Assembly: GCA_003427395.1 (NCBI GenBank)
Contig: BFEA01000672.1
Span: 359,764 to 394,707, forward strand
DNA length: 34,944 nt
Reading direction: 5' to 3'
From: Chara braunii
Taxonomy: Eukaryota > Streptophyta > Charophyceae > Charales > Characeae
Below the pieces are notes generated by a model. The model was not told where the DNA came from and made no database searches. It was given only the letters and a program-made list of their open reading frames with translations. Position 1 is the stretch's first letter. Each line of letters starts with the position of its first letter. A program made the translations under genes and the position numbers. Positions 1 to 11,066 of this stretch are shown here, one piece after another.

Positions 1-101
1 AGTTTGCTCTGCTGTTTTGCAGGGTGTGGAGACGAATTCGAATGAACCGNTCAATCCGCACTGGATAGTTTAATCGATTTCGCTGACGGGAATCACAACC
101 G

Positions 102-2700
102 TTGCACCGGCAGTTACATGACGGCGCCAAAGACGGCTCGGCGAACGGCCGCATGAAACGGGATATGGAAACTGAAGAAGCCATCGACTTGCATTGCCAG
201 CTACAACACCTGGAATTGGCCCCGACGAGCTCTTCGGACAGTTCGTCGTTCCAACACTCTACTGCAGCTTTCCCCAGAAAAAGAAGTCTAGCTTTTCGTG
301 AGAGCTTTGGAGGTTGCATCCAACTGCCTACGGATTTGGCGACAACGTCCGCGGGTGAAAAACCATTTGCCTCCTGGATTGAGTTCCACTTTCCTGGCGA
401 GGTGAACCCCACCACTTCGGCGCACAGCAGTTGCGTGCCAATGGGTGCTTCTTACGCAACATCTGATGACGAGAGTGAGAAGTTGGTGGCCACTGATTAC
501 TCATCTACACAACAGTCCTCTACCACTGGACCTTTGCTTCGCGCTACCTCCGGTAGTACGGAGTTGGTTGCCACCGACTATTCTTCGGAGGAACATTCCA
601 CAGCACGGGCGAGTCCAACGCAAGTGCGAAATGATGATGCGATTCCAATTCAGAGTCAGTCTGTGTCGGAAGCATCTGACAGGGGTGATGCAGAGAGAAG
701 GGCGATTCTGCAGATTTTGCCCGCACCTCTGCCAGGCGAAAGACGAACGTATAGCATGGCTAATAGGAACGCTAGGAGGAGAGAACAGTACAAAAGAGCG
801 AGAAANATGTTGTCCGAAAAAANAATGCTCATGGTGCGCGGCATGGCATGTTGCAAGGCTCGATGTTGTTACGACGTGTCGCCTGAGGAAGTGCGAAAGG
901 TTAGACAAGGACTTTACAGTAAGAGTCCGGTGGAGCGAGCTGAGTGGTGGATGAAAAGTATAAAGGATTTCACAGTGAATGAGGGTGGACAGAGACGTGT
1001 CCGCCCTGTGGAGTTGGAACGTTCGATGTGCGTCAAGGCGTACTGCAATGTACTCGGTGTCTCGCGTAATACATTTTACAGCTACAAAAAGCGTTTCGAC
1101 AATGGTTACGTGCGTTCCGAGCTTGGCCTGACGAAAAAATGTTGGCCAACCAGTAAAACGGCCGCCATGCTTGGCAGCATGACAGCGTTCATCGAGTGTC
1201 ATGCGGATAGCATGCCGAATGAGGTGGCTAAAGAAGGTGGGGTTTCCAGACCGAAGCTTCGACTCCCCACTGCTTTCACGAAGTGATCAATTTATGAGTC
1301 CATCAAATCAGACTTTCTGGCCGCTGGCCTCGCTGTCGTGTCTGAGTCCAACTTCTATAAATTGTGGCGGAAACACTTTTTCCACGTTTCCCTCGCGCAC
1401 TCTAACACGTTCACGAAGTGCGCCGTCTCTCATGAGCTGAAGGAACGTATACAGTATGCTGCTCTTCCTCGAGATCGAGAACAAGCTCGAGACGATATGA
1501 AAGTTCACCAAAGGAGTCAAGTTGAACACATATTGGACTATGGTCGAGCGAAAACTGATTCGATGGTCCGTCCGAACGAGTGTTTGTGTCTCATCATTAA
1601 CGGCATGGATCAGAAGAAAACAACTATCCCCCATATTGGTCAGGCTAACTACTCAAAAGCACTTAGGCACGAGATAATGATGAAGACGAATTTGACAGGC
1701 GTCATTGCACACGGTAGAGACCCTAGTATATATATATACACGTGGTTTCTGTATTTCAAACACGATTCGAACACGGTCGCTACTTGTGTTATGAGAACCC
1801 TTGTCAAGATTTAAGGGAGCGGGACGCCACTGCCAAGATGTTTACGCATTCAAGCGGATAACTGTTGGCGGGAAAACAAGAACAAGTACATATGTGCAAT
1901 GGCTGCGCTGTTGGTTAAGTTCAAAGTTTTCGAAGAGGTAGAAATAGGTTCCATGCTGGTGGGACACACACATACAGACGTTGACGCTACTTTCAGTGTT
2001 TTCTCGAAGAAATTGAAAAACATAGACGCTTATACTATGGACGAGTTCTTCGAGCTCATAGAGCAATCACACAAAAAGCCTCCCAAATGTATTTTCTTCG
2101 ATACGATGGAAGATTGGATTAGTATAGTAGACCCGTGCGTTCCGTCAGACATTACCGGTATTTCGAAACCGCACTTGCTTAAATTTTTGACGGTTGGAGA
2201 TAATCCGGGCATGTTGTACAAAGAGTTTTGCGATGACGACCAATGGTTGCCCGAGAACGGTCCGATTTATTGGTTCAATCAAAACCTCGATGAGAGCTAT
2301 GCAGGTCCTTCGCGGCCGTTTGACCCGCCTCATGTGCAACCCCTTCCTCGAAATGACTATTTGAATGGCAAAAGTGGTGTTGTTCGATTCTGCGAGTTGC
2401 TGGAGAGTAGGTGGTCGACGTGGTGCACTTACAATGACCATGAGGTGAGTAGGAGAGAAAGAGCTTTGTGTTACTGGAAGGAGGTTATCAAACATGGCGA
2501 TGAGATCATCGCCAACGGGTTGTCCTCACAACCTCAAGAAAGTTTTTGGCCACGACCACGACTGCTCGAAAGCGATCAACAACCTCCTCCTCGTAGTTTC
2601 AACATCGACGACAGGGAACCCCTGTTTGTTGGATGAAGAAAAAATCGCCCGAAGACTAGTTTCGACCCCCTCGTGCATGTTGACGTGGACACTTTTCTTA
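102..2700 (+). pseudogene. Broken transposase-like gene, DUF7869 type
   Basis: One plus-strand frame (codons starting at multiples of 3) runs from ATG 102 to about 2700, interrupted only by in-frame stops at 1284 (TGA), 1812 (TAA) and 2634 (TGA), with no frameshift. The N-terminal ~200 codons are Ser/Thr-rich. Then come Cys pairs (near 845-870) and a helix-turn-helix-looking segment (about 1050-1100, LGVSRNTFYSYKK). The C-terminal half shows NGMDQ (1602-1616), QADNCWRENKNKY (1851-1889) and GHTHTDVDATFS (1962-1997), which I recognise from the large eukaryotic family annotated DUF7869. The three Asp-bearing motifs suggest an RNase-H-like transposase triad; that is inference. The Gypsy RT fragment abuts the end near 2700, so the true C-terminus is lost. 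N bases at 50, 806 and 823 are assembly ambiguities. CTCTGCTGTTTTGCAG at 6-21 would suit a splice acceptor, so 5' exons may lie outside the window. Confidence 0.72.
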
Positions 2701-2991
2701 TCCAATCCGGGGAAGGGGATACACATCTTTGATCGTGATATCATTCAGCTTTCGATAATCGATGCATATGCGAATCCCACCGGCCTTTTTGGGCACGATT
2801 ACTACCGGAAACGACCAAGGTCCTATGGCAGGTTCAATCCATCCATTAGCCTCAAATTCCTTGATTCGTTGAAACGCGGCCGCCCGTTGGGCTGGCGAGT
2901 ATCGATAGGGGGCGCAACTAATGGGCGGGTGATCTCCTGTAAGGATGGCATGCTCAATCACGTTGGTCTGTCCGATATCGTTATCGCGCAC
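2698..2991 (-). pseudogene. Truncated reverse transcriptase N-terminus (Gypsy)
   Basis: This is the first ~95 residues of a Ty3/Gypsy [55 protein letters not shown] and DVYPLPRI match the conserved opening of the domain in order. The sequence ends right after PLPRI, before the motif that carries the first catalytic Asp, because it meets the neighbouring transposase-like gene near 2700. Linker pieces in the same frame lie at 3079-3351 and 3364-3675. Confidence 0.87.
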
Positions 2992-3741
2992 ACTTAAGAC
3001 CTCTACATACTCATTTAAGACATTAATTATCGATTTTCAAAATTCTAAGGGGACGTGAGAAGGCAGGGTGACGGTTGGTCAATCAGGTATTCCAAGAGGC
3101 ATATCGATCCAATCAGCAGGCCGATCCCGTCGGTCATGGACGTTAGAGAAGATAGAGCTATTGGTACGAACAAAAAATACAATCGCGATCATTTGGGATT
3201 CAGCAGGGCTAATCATCTCGGTCTCTTTAGCTTCGGCGTCAGTTTTCGAATCATCCGAGGTTCTTTCTACTGTTAGTCCGGTTAGATCCACCATTTCTTG
3301 CATTAGATCGGGCACATCGTTGACAAGAGCTTCGACATCTTGTTTAATCAAAGCGATGGTCGCTCATGTCGTAAGCAGTGATCTTGGAGGGGAAACAGAA
3401 ACATCCAGGTATTGTTTTGCCTGTTGATAGCGTGTTCGTAGGGAAAGTGTTCCCTCGTACAAGGTGCGAGGGGGTTCCAAATCGTCTGCCAGGTCAGATA
3501 TTTGCAGGAGGGGTTCTCCGAGTAAGATCGAAGGACTGACCTGGGTTTTCATGGGCGCGAGCGCGCTTCCTTCCAGGTGGAAGGTTCGGGCGGTTCTGGG
3601 GATCACCCGAAACTCCTCGGGGGTTTCATGCTCGAACAGTTCGACCAAGTGTTTCCATTCACTCTTGCTAGGCATCTCTTCCTCGCACTCCTGTTCTCCG
3701 AATCCGCTGCTGTCATCCGAATCGCACTCGTGATCGGGACG

Positions 3742-4416
3742 TTAAATCATCCCTATCCGAGCAGGGTTAGGATTCCTTTTTACTACTCGGGTTGAGATCC
3801 GCAACAGAACCGTCTGAGGCTTTCCTCCTGTTTGCATGAGCACCAACTGTTTGGAATCGAAATGCAGGCGGGCACCTACCGTCATTGTCCAAGGCAATCC
3901 CAACAATACCGAATATGAGTACACATCTATGACTAAAGCGTTAATGAGGACGTGTACTCGTCCGACTTTCACGGCCACATTCTCGATGACTCCTACAATA
4001 TTCATTGTTTCCTCGTCGGAAGTGAAGTATTGGTCCTTGCCCGATTAAGGGAGGATTGAGTTGAGTCGGCCCGTTCTTTTTACCGTGTCTAATGATATAG
4101 CGACCGCAGAGGAACCAGTATCGATGAGGGCATTAAAAGGTTTGCCCCATACCTCGCAATCACATTCAGCACTTTTCCACAGCACTGGTCGAGCTCTTAC
4201 GAAGTGATCTTTCTCTGCTAAAGAAATTGCAGCTACTCGCGCTGCTTCGGGTTCACCTTCTTCGGGTTCGGGCGATGCAACTTCCTCTACTCCTTCTTCC
4301 TTTTTCTTTTTCAGCATCCGTTGTATGCGCTGGTACGTAAAAAACTTTTGATTCTTCTGACATTGTTGCAGTAGCTTGTCATTCGCTGCTTCGGATATGG
4401 TGAGCAGATGCCCCAC
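3742..4416 (-). pseudogene. Aspartic protease domain of the Gypsy element
   Basis: This is the retropepsin-type protease. The active-site motif ALIDTGSSAVAIS includes DTGSS at 4108-4122. After an in-frame TAA (4045-4047) the domain continues with VLINALVIDVYSYSVLLGLPW, the usual second-half hydrophobic segment followed by an LGLPW motif. Upstream lies a Lys/Glu-rich linker (KKKKEEG.EEVASPEPEEGEPEAAR). A conserved aspartic-protease fold is clear; function is lost through stops at 4045 and 3742. Confidence 0.8.
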
Positions 4417-4710
4417 GGAGACTGAAACACGAATGCCCAGTTGCTTAAGCGTTCTTAGGACGTCGATTTCGCCTGTCCGAAACTGTGGTCCGGGGTTAGA
4501 TTCGCGTTCGACCTATTCAAGATCGTCATGAGCTGGTCGGATTGCTCCGATCATTCCGGCGAGATGAAGGTATTCGAGCGGATCGACCACGTCAGCAGCG
4601 TCGGAAGGAGAAATCCCCGAGGTCGATGCACTTGTCATTGAGGGGGAAGGGAGCTCAGGAGCGTACGCAATGATTTCCTCACTCCGGGCCGTATCCATTA
4701 GTGTGGCCAC

Positions 4711-5847
4711 TCATCCTTGATTCAGAGTTACGGGGGCTGCGGCAGGTGGGGGTTGATTTTGTTTCGGGTGCGGGCAGTCCCTGGCGAAATGCCCGGGTTG
4801 TTTGCAATTGTAACACTCGATTTTCCCTGTCGGGTTAGCGGGGTGAGGGAACGGCGGCACGTGTCCTAGTGCAGGTGGAGCAGGAAAAAGTGGGAATGAT
4901 GCAGGGGCAGATCGAGCAAGAGCCGGGTTGGGCTTAATTAGTCTGCTCATTACCTGTTCCATTCGATCCATGTAAGCCGCCTGCATTTGGACCAGATTGC
5001 TCATCCATTCAGATTGCTTGGTAGTAGCCGTACGGATCATCTGCGCTAGATGCATGTTTGTTATGGCCATACGGGAAGAATCTTGGGAGCTTCTGGGTTT
5101 AACCGTAGCTACCTGTTGATTCATTGAGAGGGACAGAGGAGGGGGAGAAGGGACTGACGGAATATCAGAGGCAGCCCCTATGGGAAGGTCATGATCAGGC
5201 CGAGGGTAGAAACGTTCCACCGCTCGTAACCACGATCTTCTTTTCGCCGCTACATCTTGGATCGTATCCGTAATGTCTTCGTCTCCCTGACTTATATATT
5301 TCTTGGTATCCACCAGGTCTAACTCAAGTGCCTTAGAGATGATAGCGGAGAGCTGGTGCGTGTTAGGGGGAACCTTTTTCTGCAACTTACCTTTTAACGT
5401 CGGACTTCGCAGATGATAGATGAACAAATCTCGGACGGACTTTTCATCTCGCCCTGATTTGTCTAACGTAGTTTGAAATCGATCCACGAAGTCGGACAAT
5501 AATTCCCCCGGTCCTTGCGGTCGAGTCTTGAGTACATACCAGGCGGCGTCTTCACTAACTGTGTCAAATCTAGCCAGGAAGGCTTGCTTAAAGGTGTTTC
5601 AGTCTATCCACATGTGTTTTCTAAACCAATCATGCGCTGTGTTGCGAAGCAGCAGGGTGAGGACGCGGGGGAGATCTCCCGCGCAATACCCTTGAGCTTC
5701 CACGGCTTCCAACCAAACTTCGAGGTGGGTGTGATTAGGAAAGAAAGGAAAAGGGGCGGGAATACTAACGATTACCCTGGGGGGTGCTACATTACCGTCT
5801 CCCATTGGCATAACTGGTATAGCAGCACCAGCTCTAGATCGGGTCAC
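4711..5847 (-). pseudogene. Gag of the Gypsy element
   Basis: This is the capsid/nucleocapsid polyprotein of the Gypsy element. The N-terminal part has the retrotransposon-gag pattern (PRVIVSIPAPFPFFP...EVWLEAVEAQGY, then LLLRNTAHDWFR). After an in-frame TGA at 5599 it continues with FKQAFLARFDT and SDFVDRFQTTLDKSG..LRSP. At the C-terminus is one zinc knuckle, C-x2-C-x4-H-x4-C (about 4774-4815, CYNCKQPGHFARDCP), which binds RNA in this family. The N-terminal boundary is unclear: a second frame from ATG 5949 (MRLVSKPTRVGSDDSK) reads to 5848 and may be the true start, joined by a frameshift or splice. Confidence 0.82.
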
Positions 5848-6162
5848 TGGGCGATCTCGACGAGCAGGTTGAAGACTTTTTCTACCTCTTGCCAGCTCGA
5901 CTTACTATCATCAGAACCGACACGTGTCGGCTTCGATACCAACCTCATGCCCTGTGCTGTCTTTCGTTCGGAGTGTTGAAGGTGCGGAATGAGGCCCCAG
6001 AAAAACAGCAAGATGGGATGTGCCAAGGATTTTTGGAAAATTGAGTGTGAGGACACAGACAGAACTGAAATCCCCCGTGTTGGCCCGATGAAGTAAGTCG
6101 GTTGCATTCGAGCATCGCGGAATGCGCGCGCGGGCACGACGCGAAAAGAGAAAAATCCAAAT

Positions 6163-6702
6163 TCAATCCAAAAAGTATTGTCGAGTTTCCCACCGCGCTA
6201 CGGATCTTCTTTTAGAGCGGAGGGGTTTCGGCACACTCCGCGTATCCCGTTTTCGTATCAAGTCCCGACGTCGCTCGTTGGTCAGTTCCGAGTCCGACGT
6301 GGAGGGTCTCAGCCGCGTGGCTCTTTCCTTGTGCTCGTCTTCACTCCGTATGTGGTAGTGGAAGCCCTTCGATTCGTAGCGATCGAAATGCTGGCACTTA
6401 GTGCACAGGGTTCGAGGCCAATGGGGCGCCACTGCCGTCCACGGAATGAAGATCAAATCATTAAATGGCAACAATACTGAGTAGGGTGGAAAGTATGTAT
6501 CGATAATGACAAAGCCCGCATCCACAAACCCGGGGCAATGATTTTCAGGAGGGAAATAGTATTGTCCGCCGATGCGTGCAACAACTTCCCGTACGTCCCC
6601 TTCGCATACACGTGTCCGTTCCTCGTTGTAGGGGAAGGGGCGCGTCGACGAGGGAGATACGGAAGGTTGGCGCCCGATCGAGGAACGACCGTTAGCCCAC
6701 AT
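6163..6702 (-). CDS. Unassigned ORF upstream of Gypsy gag
   Basis: A 179-residue open frame with no recognised family. It lies 5' of gag on the same strand and in the same frame register, but other-frame sequence separates them. The middle is aromatic and hydrophobic (GFVIIDTYFPPYSVLLPF, FIPWTAV), followed by CTKCQHFDRYESKGFHYH, whose C-x2-C and H-x-H could bind a metal. The C-terminal third is strongly basic (NERRRDLIRKRD, RSKRRSVAR). It may be an extra ORF of the retrotransposon, an older host exon, or chance. Lower-case evidence only; no start context supports the first Met. Confidence 0.3.
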   Translation of the reverse strand: MWANGRSSIGRQPSVSPSSTRPFPYNEERTRVCEGDVREVVARIGGQYYFPPENHCPGFVDAGFVIIDTYFPPYSVLLPFNDLIFIPWTAVAPHWPRTLCTKCQHFDRYESKGFHYHIRSEDEHKERATRLRPSTSDSELTNERRRDLIRKRDTRSVPKPLRSKRRSVARWETRQYFLD

Positions 6703-8596
6703 ATCAATCGGTCAAACAGAGCTTACGTCATCAAAAAGGACACAAAGAACTAATTAGTGCCTTCCTACCTTAGGTCGCGAGAGAAACAACTTGTGAAACC
6801 TGTACAGTCATGTATTAATCGGGTTTGGAGTTCCGAGGGATCAACCCGCGACTCAGTTTTAGCGGACCCGATCAACAAAAACACGAGGCGTGTTGCTTTT
6901 TCGAGGCTGCCTCACCGACTATCTGTTGATGTCGTGCAGCATAAGGCAGATGGCATGCGCAGTGCATTCAGAACCACAAATTTAAACACTCTTGCATTCT
7001 CGAACAAAATCTCGTCGGGCGTTGAGCCTAATCAACTCAACAAGGCAAGCATCTCTATACATACATCCACTGTGAAAGGTGCGAAGATGTAAGGGGTGCA
7101 CAGATCAGAAATCAAACGAGGGACTGTACACACGCATCCACCGTTCACAAGACAAGAGAACTGAGTCCTCGACATCTGGGGATTAACTAGGAAACTAATG
7201 GAAGAGTTCCGGAAGAAGTTCTTCCTCGCGAGAACTCTCGGGGGCTCGCTTCAGTTCACAAGAGAGAGACAAACCCAAAACACATCGTCATTCAAGTCAG
7301 AGAGGGAGAGGGGGAGATGGGAGGGATGAACGAGAAAAATCGAGACAGAAAACATCAGAATTTCGACAAGAGAACATTCGGCTTCACAGCCATGAACTCA
7401 CACCAGAAAATGATCCGCAATAAAGGCGCTTTCGCCGTAAAATTCCAATATGGCCCCAGACCACTCATCCACTCAACTCCAATCACAAATCCTCATACCC
7501 GCACCGACGATCTTGGCCGTCACGTGCTAACCTCCGCCACTACGATCGTCACCCCGCTGACGCAGACTCGACTCAACTCGCCCTGATCCCACAGTCCGTC
7601 GTGGCGATCAAGCGCGCAACCGGCCAGACTACAGTCAACCCGACTGGACTTTCCGACTCGCACCAAACGCATCACCTAGCCACTGCTTCCCGAAAGCTGG
7701 CTTGCAAGTGGAAAACGTAAGAGAGCTTTGCGGGCGCGTTTGCGGAATTTATAGTTGCGAGAAAGGAGATAGATGGGGGAAGAGTCAGAGGGGAGATCAG
7801 GGTATAAGGAGAGAAGGTTCAGCGAAGGGTGCTCAGGGGAAGCCATGTTGATCCTTCAGAACCCAGTGGTCGGCCAATCAAATTCGTCGCGCAATAGGAA
7901 GATCCTCTCACTCAACGTGTCTGATTGGTGAGCCGGGGTGATCGGAGGATTATCCGGGCTTCGTGAGCCAAGGTTGATGAGCGAGAAGAGACGAAGCGCG
8001 AAAAGCAGTGCGAGACGAGTCCAAGATTCAGACGATCAAGAAAGGGAAGAAGGCGCGCAAAAAAAAGCAGAGAGGGAAAAACAGTTGTGATGGGAGAAGG
8101 AGAAGAGGGGAAAGGGAGAAGAGAGAGTGCGGGGGAAGGATGGCGCGGAAAATAAGGAGGAGGGTGCTTGCATGCGCGGTGCCGACAGCAAGAGAAAAAG
8201 GCACCGAAACAGTTACAGCTTGCCTATATCCTACACCAATTCAAAAATTGAAATCACCATATCCGCGCACGAAAGTCGACGCGGGAAAAGAAAGTGCTAT
8301 GCCTATCTGTATTCTCACAACATTCCTAGAGTTTTCTCCGACGTGACCAAGAACATTCATGCAAGGAAAAAGATACGTCGGGCTCCGCTTATTCCGTAAT
8401 TCCTAATTGTCGAGCCCGATTCCCATTGCGCACGCTAAGGCACGCAAAATTTCGCGTGCATTTCCCGAATTACAAAATGCAGAATTCCAAGAATCAATAG
8501 AACTTCCGAAAAATGGGGGCCCAAACAAAGCGCCTGAAATCAAGAAAAGCGACGAGGGTTCTGTGGGGTCGGTATGATACACAAAGGGGTATTGGG
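6703..8596. other. No recognisable gene, 6.7-8.6 kb
   Basis: I see only short open frames without family resemblance. About 7200-7330 and 8000-8150 are purine-rich (GAGAGA/GGAGAAG). Part of this stretch is expected to be the 5' leader or LTR of the Gypsy element, but no TG..CA-bounded long repeat is visible. Confidence 0.5.
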
Positions 8597-9862
8597 TCAA
8601 GGGGGTACGGAAGATAGCACGGGGTCGAGAAACGGTTCGTCACAGTCCAGTCCTGTCGGTCCCAATAACAGTTTCCAATCAGTAGGAATTGCCTTTCTTA
8701 GCTGTCCCCCCCGTACTTCCTGGGACGGAAGTTGGCCCAACACCTGTTTCAACTGCTGTGGAGATTTCCATTTATTGGTGTTATCATCCCACAGATCTCC
8801 AACCGTTGAAACTCCTTTCTGCAGCCAGCTTAGAGCAAAAGCACCTGGCTTCCTCTCTAAGGAGAACCAATTACCCTGTTCATCTCGAATCCACTGATTC
8901 TCGATAAGGGGTTGATTTCTCACCTCCTCTTTGGATTTAGGCAGACAGATTGGGCCTCGCCACACCTATCTCGAAAACACAGATTTGGAGAGGAAACGCA
9001 TTGCCATACTTGCTCTCGAAAATCGGTGTCAGAAAAATTTTCGAGAGTGGCCAGAACGCGGGTTTCAGGAGTGCTCCCGTTGCCCTGCATGCAAAGTTGA
9101 CACTTTGGAGAGTGGTCGAAGGCACCTCCGGTCTTGGCCCAAATTTCGAGAGTGTGCCGCGACGGACAACCGTCTGCGCCCAGCATTTTGTCGTGTTTGG
9201 TTCGAGAGACTCTCGAACCGAGGCCTCGGTCCACTACTCACCACATGCACAAAAGACAAAAAATCTGGTGGTGTATCTTTCCATGGTCCAGCAGAAGATT
9301 CATTCTCATTTTGCACATTTGGTGAGTAGTGGAGCAAGGCCCTTGCACCGCCACACTGCACTCTCGAAAAACGCAGCTCTTTTCCGACACAGTGGAGAGC
9401 GCCCCCTTCGAGAGCGTAGTGCGGCGATGAGGCCTCTCCAACCTTTTTTCACTATTTCCGGAGTTCGAGAGTGCTCTCGAACATTTTCCGGTTTTCCGGT
9501 TTTTGGGATAGATGTGGCGAGGCCCATTACATCTGGCTTAACGTTCTTCCAGGCCTGGAGCACATCTCGCCAGAATCTCGACCGTGGCCGCTTGCGCGCA
9601 AATGTATCTGACATAATGGCTACCCAAACGTCTCGGGGTCTCGTGAGTTTAGTAATGCTTCTGCTAAGAGCAACCAATGCGCTTCCTGTTCCCCAGTTGC
9701 CACCCTTACCACCCATTTCGCCAGCAAGGCTGCATTTTGCAAAGCTGGATCAATCAGCGACAGGCCACCTTCTGCCCTGGGAAGACAGATTGAATCCCAG
9801 GCCACCTTCGAAACAAAACGTGCTTCTGGGTCGCTATCCGCTTTATCTGGAAACCGGGGCAA
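8597..9862 (-). mobile_element. LINE (L1-type) C-terminal fragment, split by an insertion
   Basis: This is the minus-strand C-terminal region of a LINE ORF2. The part at 9620-9862 reads AWDSICLPRAEGGLSLIDPALQNAALLAKW, the conserved post-RT segment of plant-type LINEs. A frameshift near 9620 moves the reading to the frame of FWRDVLQAWKNVKPDV (to 9529). A 574-bp insertion at 8952-9525 then splits the ORF. It resumes at 8950 as ICLPKSKEEVRNQ and continues through WLQKGVSTVGDLWDD and KAIPTDWKLLLG to a stop at 8597. Removing the insertion plus one target-site copy restores the frame exactly. The catalytic RT core and endonuclease are not visible, and no poly-A end is evident. Confidence 0.72.
8952..9525. 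mobile_element. 574-bp non-autonomous DNA element with terminal inverted repeats
   Basis: The ends are GGGCCTCGCCACACCTATC and its near-perfect complement (9507-9525), flanked by the 3-bp duplication ATT (8949-8951 and 9526-9528). The interior is also palindromic: CCACTACTCACCACATGCAC near 9230-9250 pairs with sequence near 9312-9335. CTCTCGAAA/TTTCGAGAG motifs recur through both arms. No transposase is encoded. A 3-bp duplication is known for PIF/Harbinger and CACTA elements. The GGG.. ends favour Harbinger, but ATT is not its usual TWA target. Confidence 0.75.
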
Positions 9863-9970
9863 GGTCCCACTTGTGGCCGTTGATCTCGGCTATCTACGGT
9901 CTCTATCTCTTAATTCGTGCAAGTGGGACCTAGCCCCCGGATAGCGTTCGGATTGTTCGAGGGCAACTCC

Positions 9971-10510
9971 GAAAAAAAAAAAAAAAAAAAAGAAGCCGTT
10001 AAAGCACGCCCGTACTGTGCACTTCCAGAAGACAAGAGAACCGTGAGCCACGTGTGGAGACCACCAATCATCCAAGTCACCAACGTTCACCCGTCGGAAT
10101 GCAACGTTCAGCCAATTTGGGCAACGCGACGGGCTCTTTCCTCGCAAGTGCGGGGTTCGATCGCCGAGCTGAGGGGCAGGCCCCATCATGGCCACGTCCT
10201 TGCCCAGAAACGGTCGCCAAAGGGATGTGAGGACAGGCCGCACTGGACTCACTGTTCCTCCCCTGTTCCCCCAACAGCACCAACTTAGACTGACGCCATG
10301 GTTTCTCGGTACGATACTAAACTTCCACATGCATTGGGATACATTCTGGACCAGGCGCATCGGGTTGGAGTCCAACGTTTCGAATTGTATTTATTTAATT
10401 AGACGATCATGAGCTCCAGATAGATGTAGAAGATCCTGCTTTTTGTAAAAAAAAAAAAAAAAAAAAAAAAAGAGGGGGAATTTTTAAAAAAAAAAAAAAA
10501 AAAAAAAAAA
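9971..10510. repeat. Poly-A-bounded segment of unclear origin
   Basis: A20-type tracts lie at 9971-9990, 10448-10470 and 10486-10510. The ~450 bp between them has no convincing coding signal. GGTTCGATCGCC at 10155-10166 resembles a pol III B box, but I found no paired A box. The stretch is probably an older retroposed insertion with its tail on the plus strand. Confidence 0.35.
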
Positions 10511-10518
10511 GTGTGGTG

Positions 10519-10963
10519 AATCCAGCGGCCTAGCTCAGTTGGTAACGCACGCAAGTGGCATTCAGGAGGTCTTGGGTTCAATCCCCATTGGCCTCATGCA
10601 CCTTCCTGGGCAGGCTTGGCGCCCGCCACCAGAGATATGCCGTGGGTCCCCCCGGGTGGCATTGAGCAGAGACTGCTGATGTTCATAGGGGGACGGGACC
10701 GGAGGGGAGGCACAGTTACTGGCCCATCGAAGAAGCTCGGTCCTGATGCTACCGGCTGACCCGTGGCCGGTATCGCCCACCTGCTGTAGAAGGTATCGTA
10801 CCTGCTGGTGGGTGCAGCTCCCGCATGTTCCCTCGTTGGAGGCTTGAGCACGGATGTGGCTGCTACGGGGTTCCCCGTAATACTATAATGACAATAAAAA
10901 AAGGCCTGAAAGGCCGTCCTGTCCAGATTTGACAGGTAATTGAAAAAAAAAAAGAAAAAAAGA
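10519..10963 (+). mobile_element. Full-length tRNA-headed SINE
   Basis: The head is tRNA-like, with A box TAGCTCAGTTGGTAA (10531-10545) and B box GGTTCAATCCC (10575-10585), a 30-nt spacing suited to pol III. A ~330-bp body follows, then an A-rich tail (10943-10961). The element is flanked by the duplication GTGTGGTG (10511-10518 and 10964-10971). It encodes nothing and would depend on a LINE for mobility. Confidence 0.8.
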
Positions 10964-11066
10964 GTGTGGTGTAGTGGAGGGAGGCACATATGTACTTTTA
11001 TAATGCCGTCACGTGGCGCGGCGATATCGCGCCTGCCTGGTGGACCACCACCGTTTGCCACACTTG

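Larger units (their letters stand above)
2698..5949 (-). mobile_element. Ty3/Gypsy retrotransposon fragment (gag-protease-RT)
   Basis: A minus-strand Gag-Pol reading frame of a Ty3/Gypsy LTR retrotransposon. From 5847 down to 2698 every recognisable piece lies in the same frame, interrupted by stops at 5599-5601, 4711-4713, 4513-4515, 4045-4047, 3742-3744, 3364-3366, 3079-3081 and 3037-3039, with no frameshift. The order is Gag, CCHC knuckle, protease, linker, RT, as in Ty3/Gypsy. RT stops at the PLPRI segment, before the first catalytic Asp motif, where the DUF7869-type gene begins on the other strand. RNase H, integrase and the 3' LTR are therefore absent. I could not identify a 5' LTR or primer-binding site between 6000 and 7300. 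It is non-autonomous and dead. Confidence 0.85.

Noticed and set aside
102-5847. Stop-codon reassignment to explain readable frames with stops
   Set aside because: All three stop triplets interrupt the frames, and the changes fit simple transitions from sense codons in decaying elements.
6740-7330. 5' LTR and primer-binding site of the Gypsy element
   Set aside because: No repeated TG..CA block and no second copy at the other end; a TGG-type site could not be placed convincingly.
10525-10600. A functional tRNA gene
   Set aside because: The boxes are good, but the acceptor ends do not form a clean 7-bp stem and the sequence continues into a SINE body with A-tail and target duplication.
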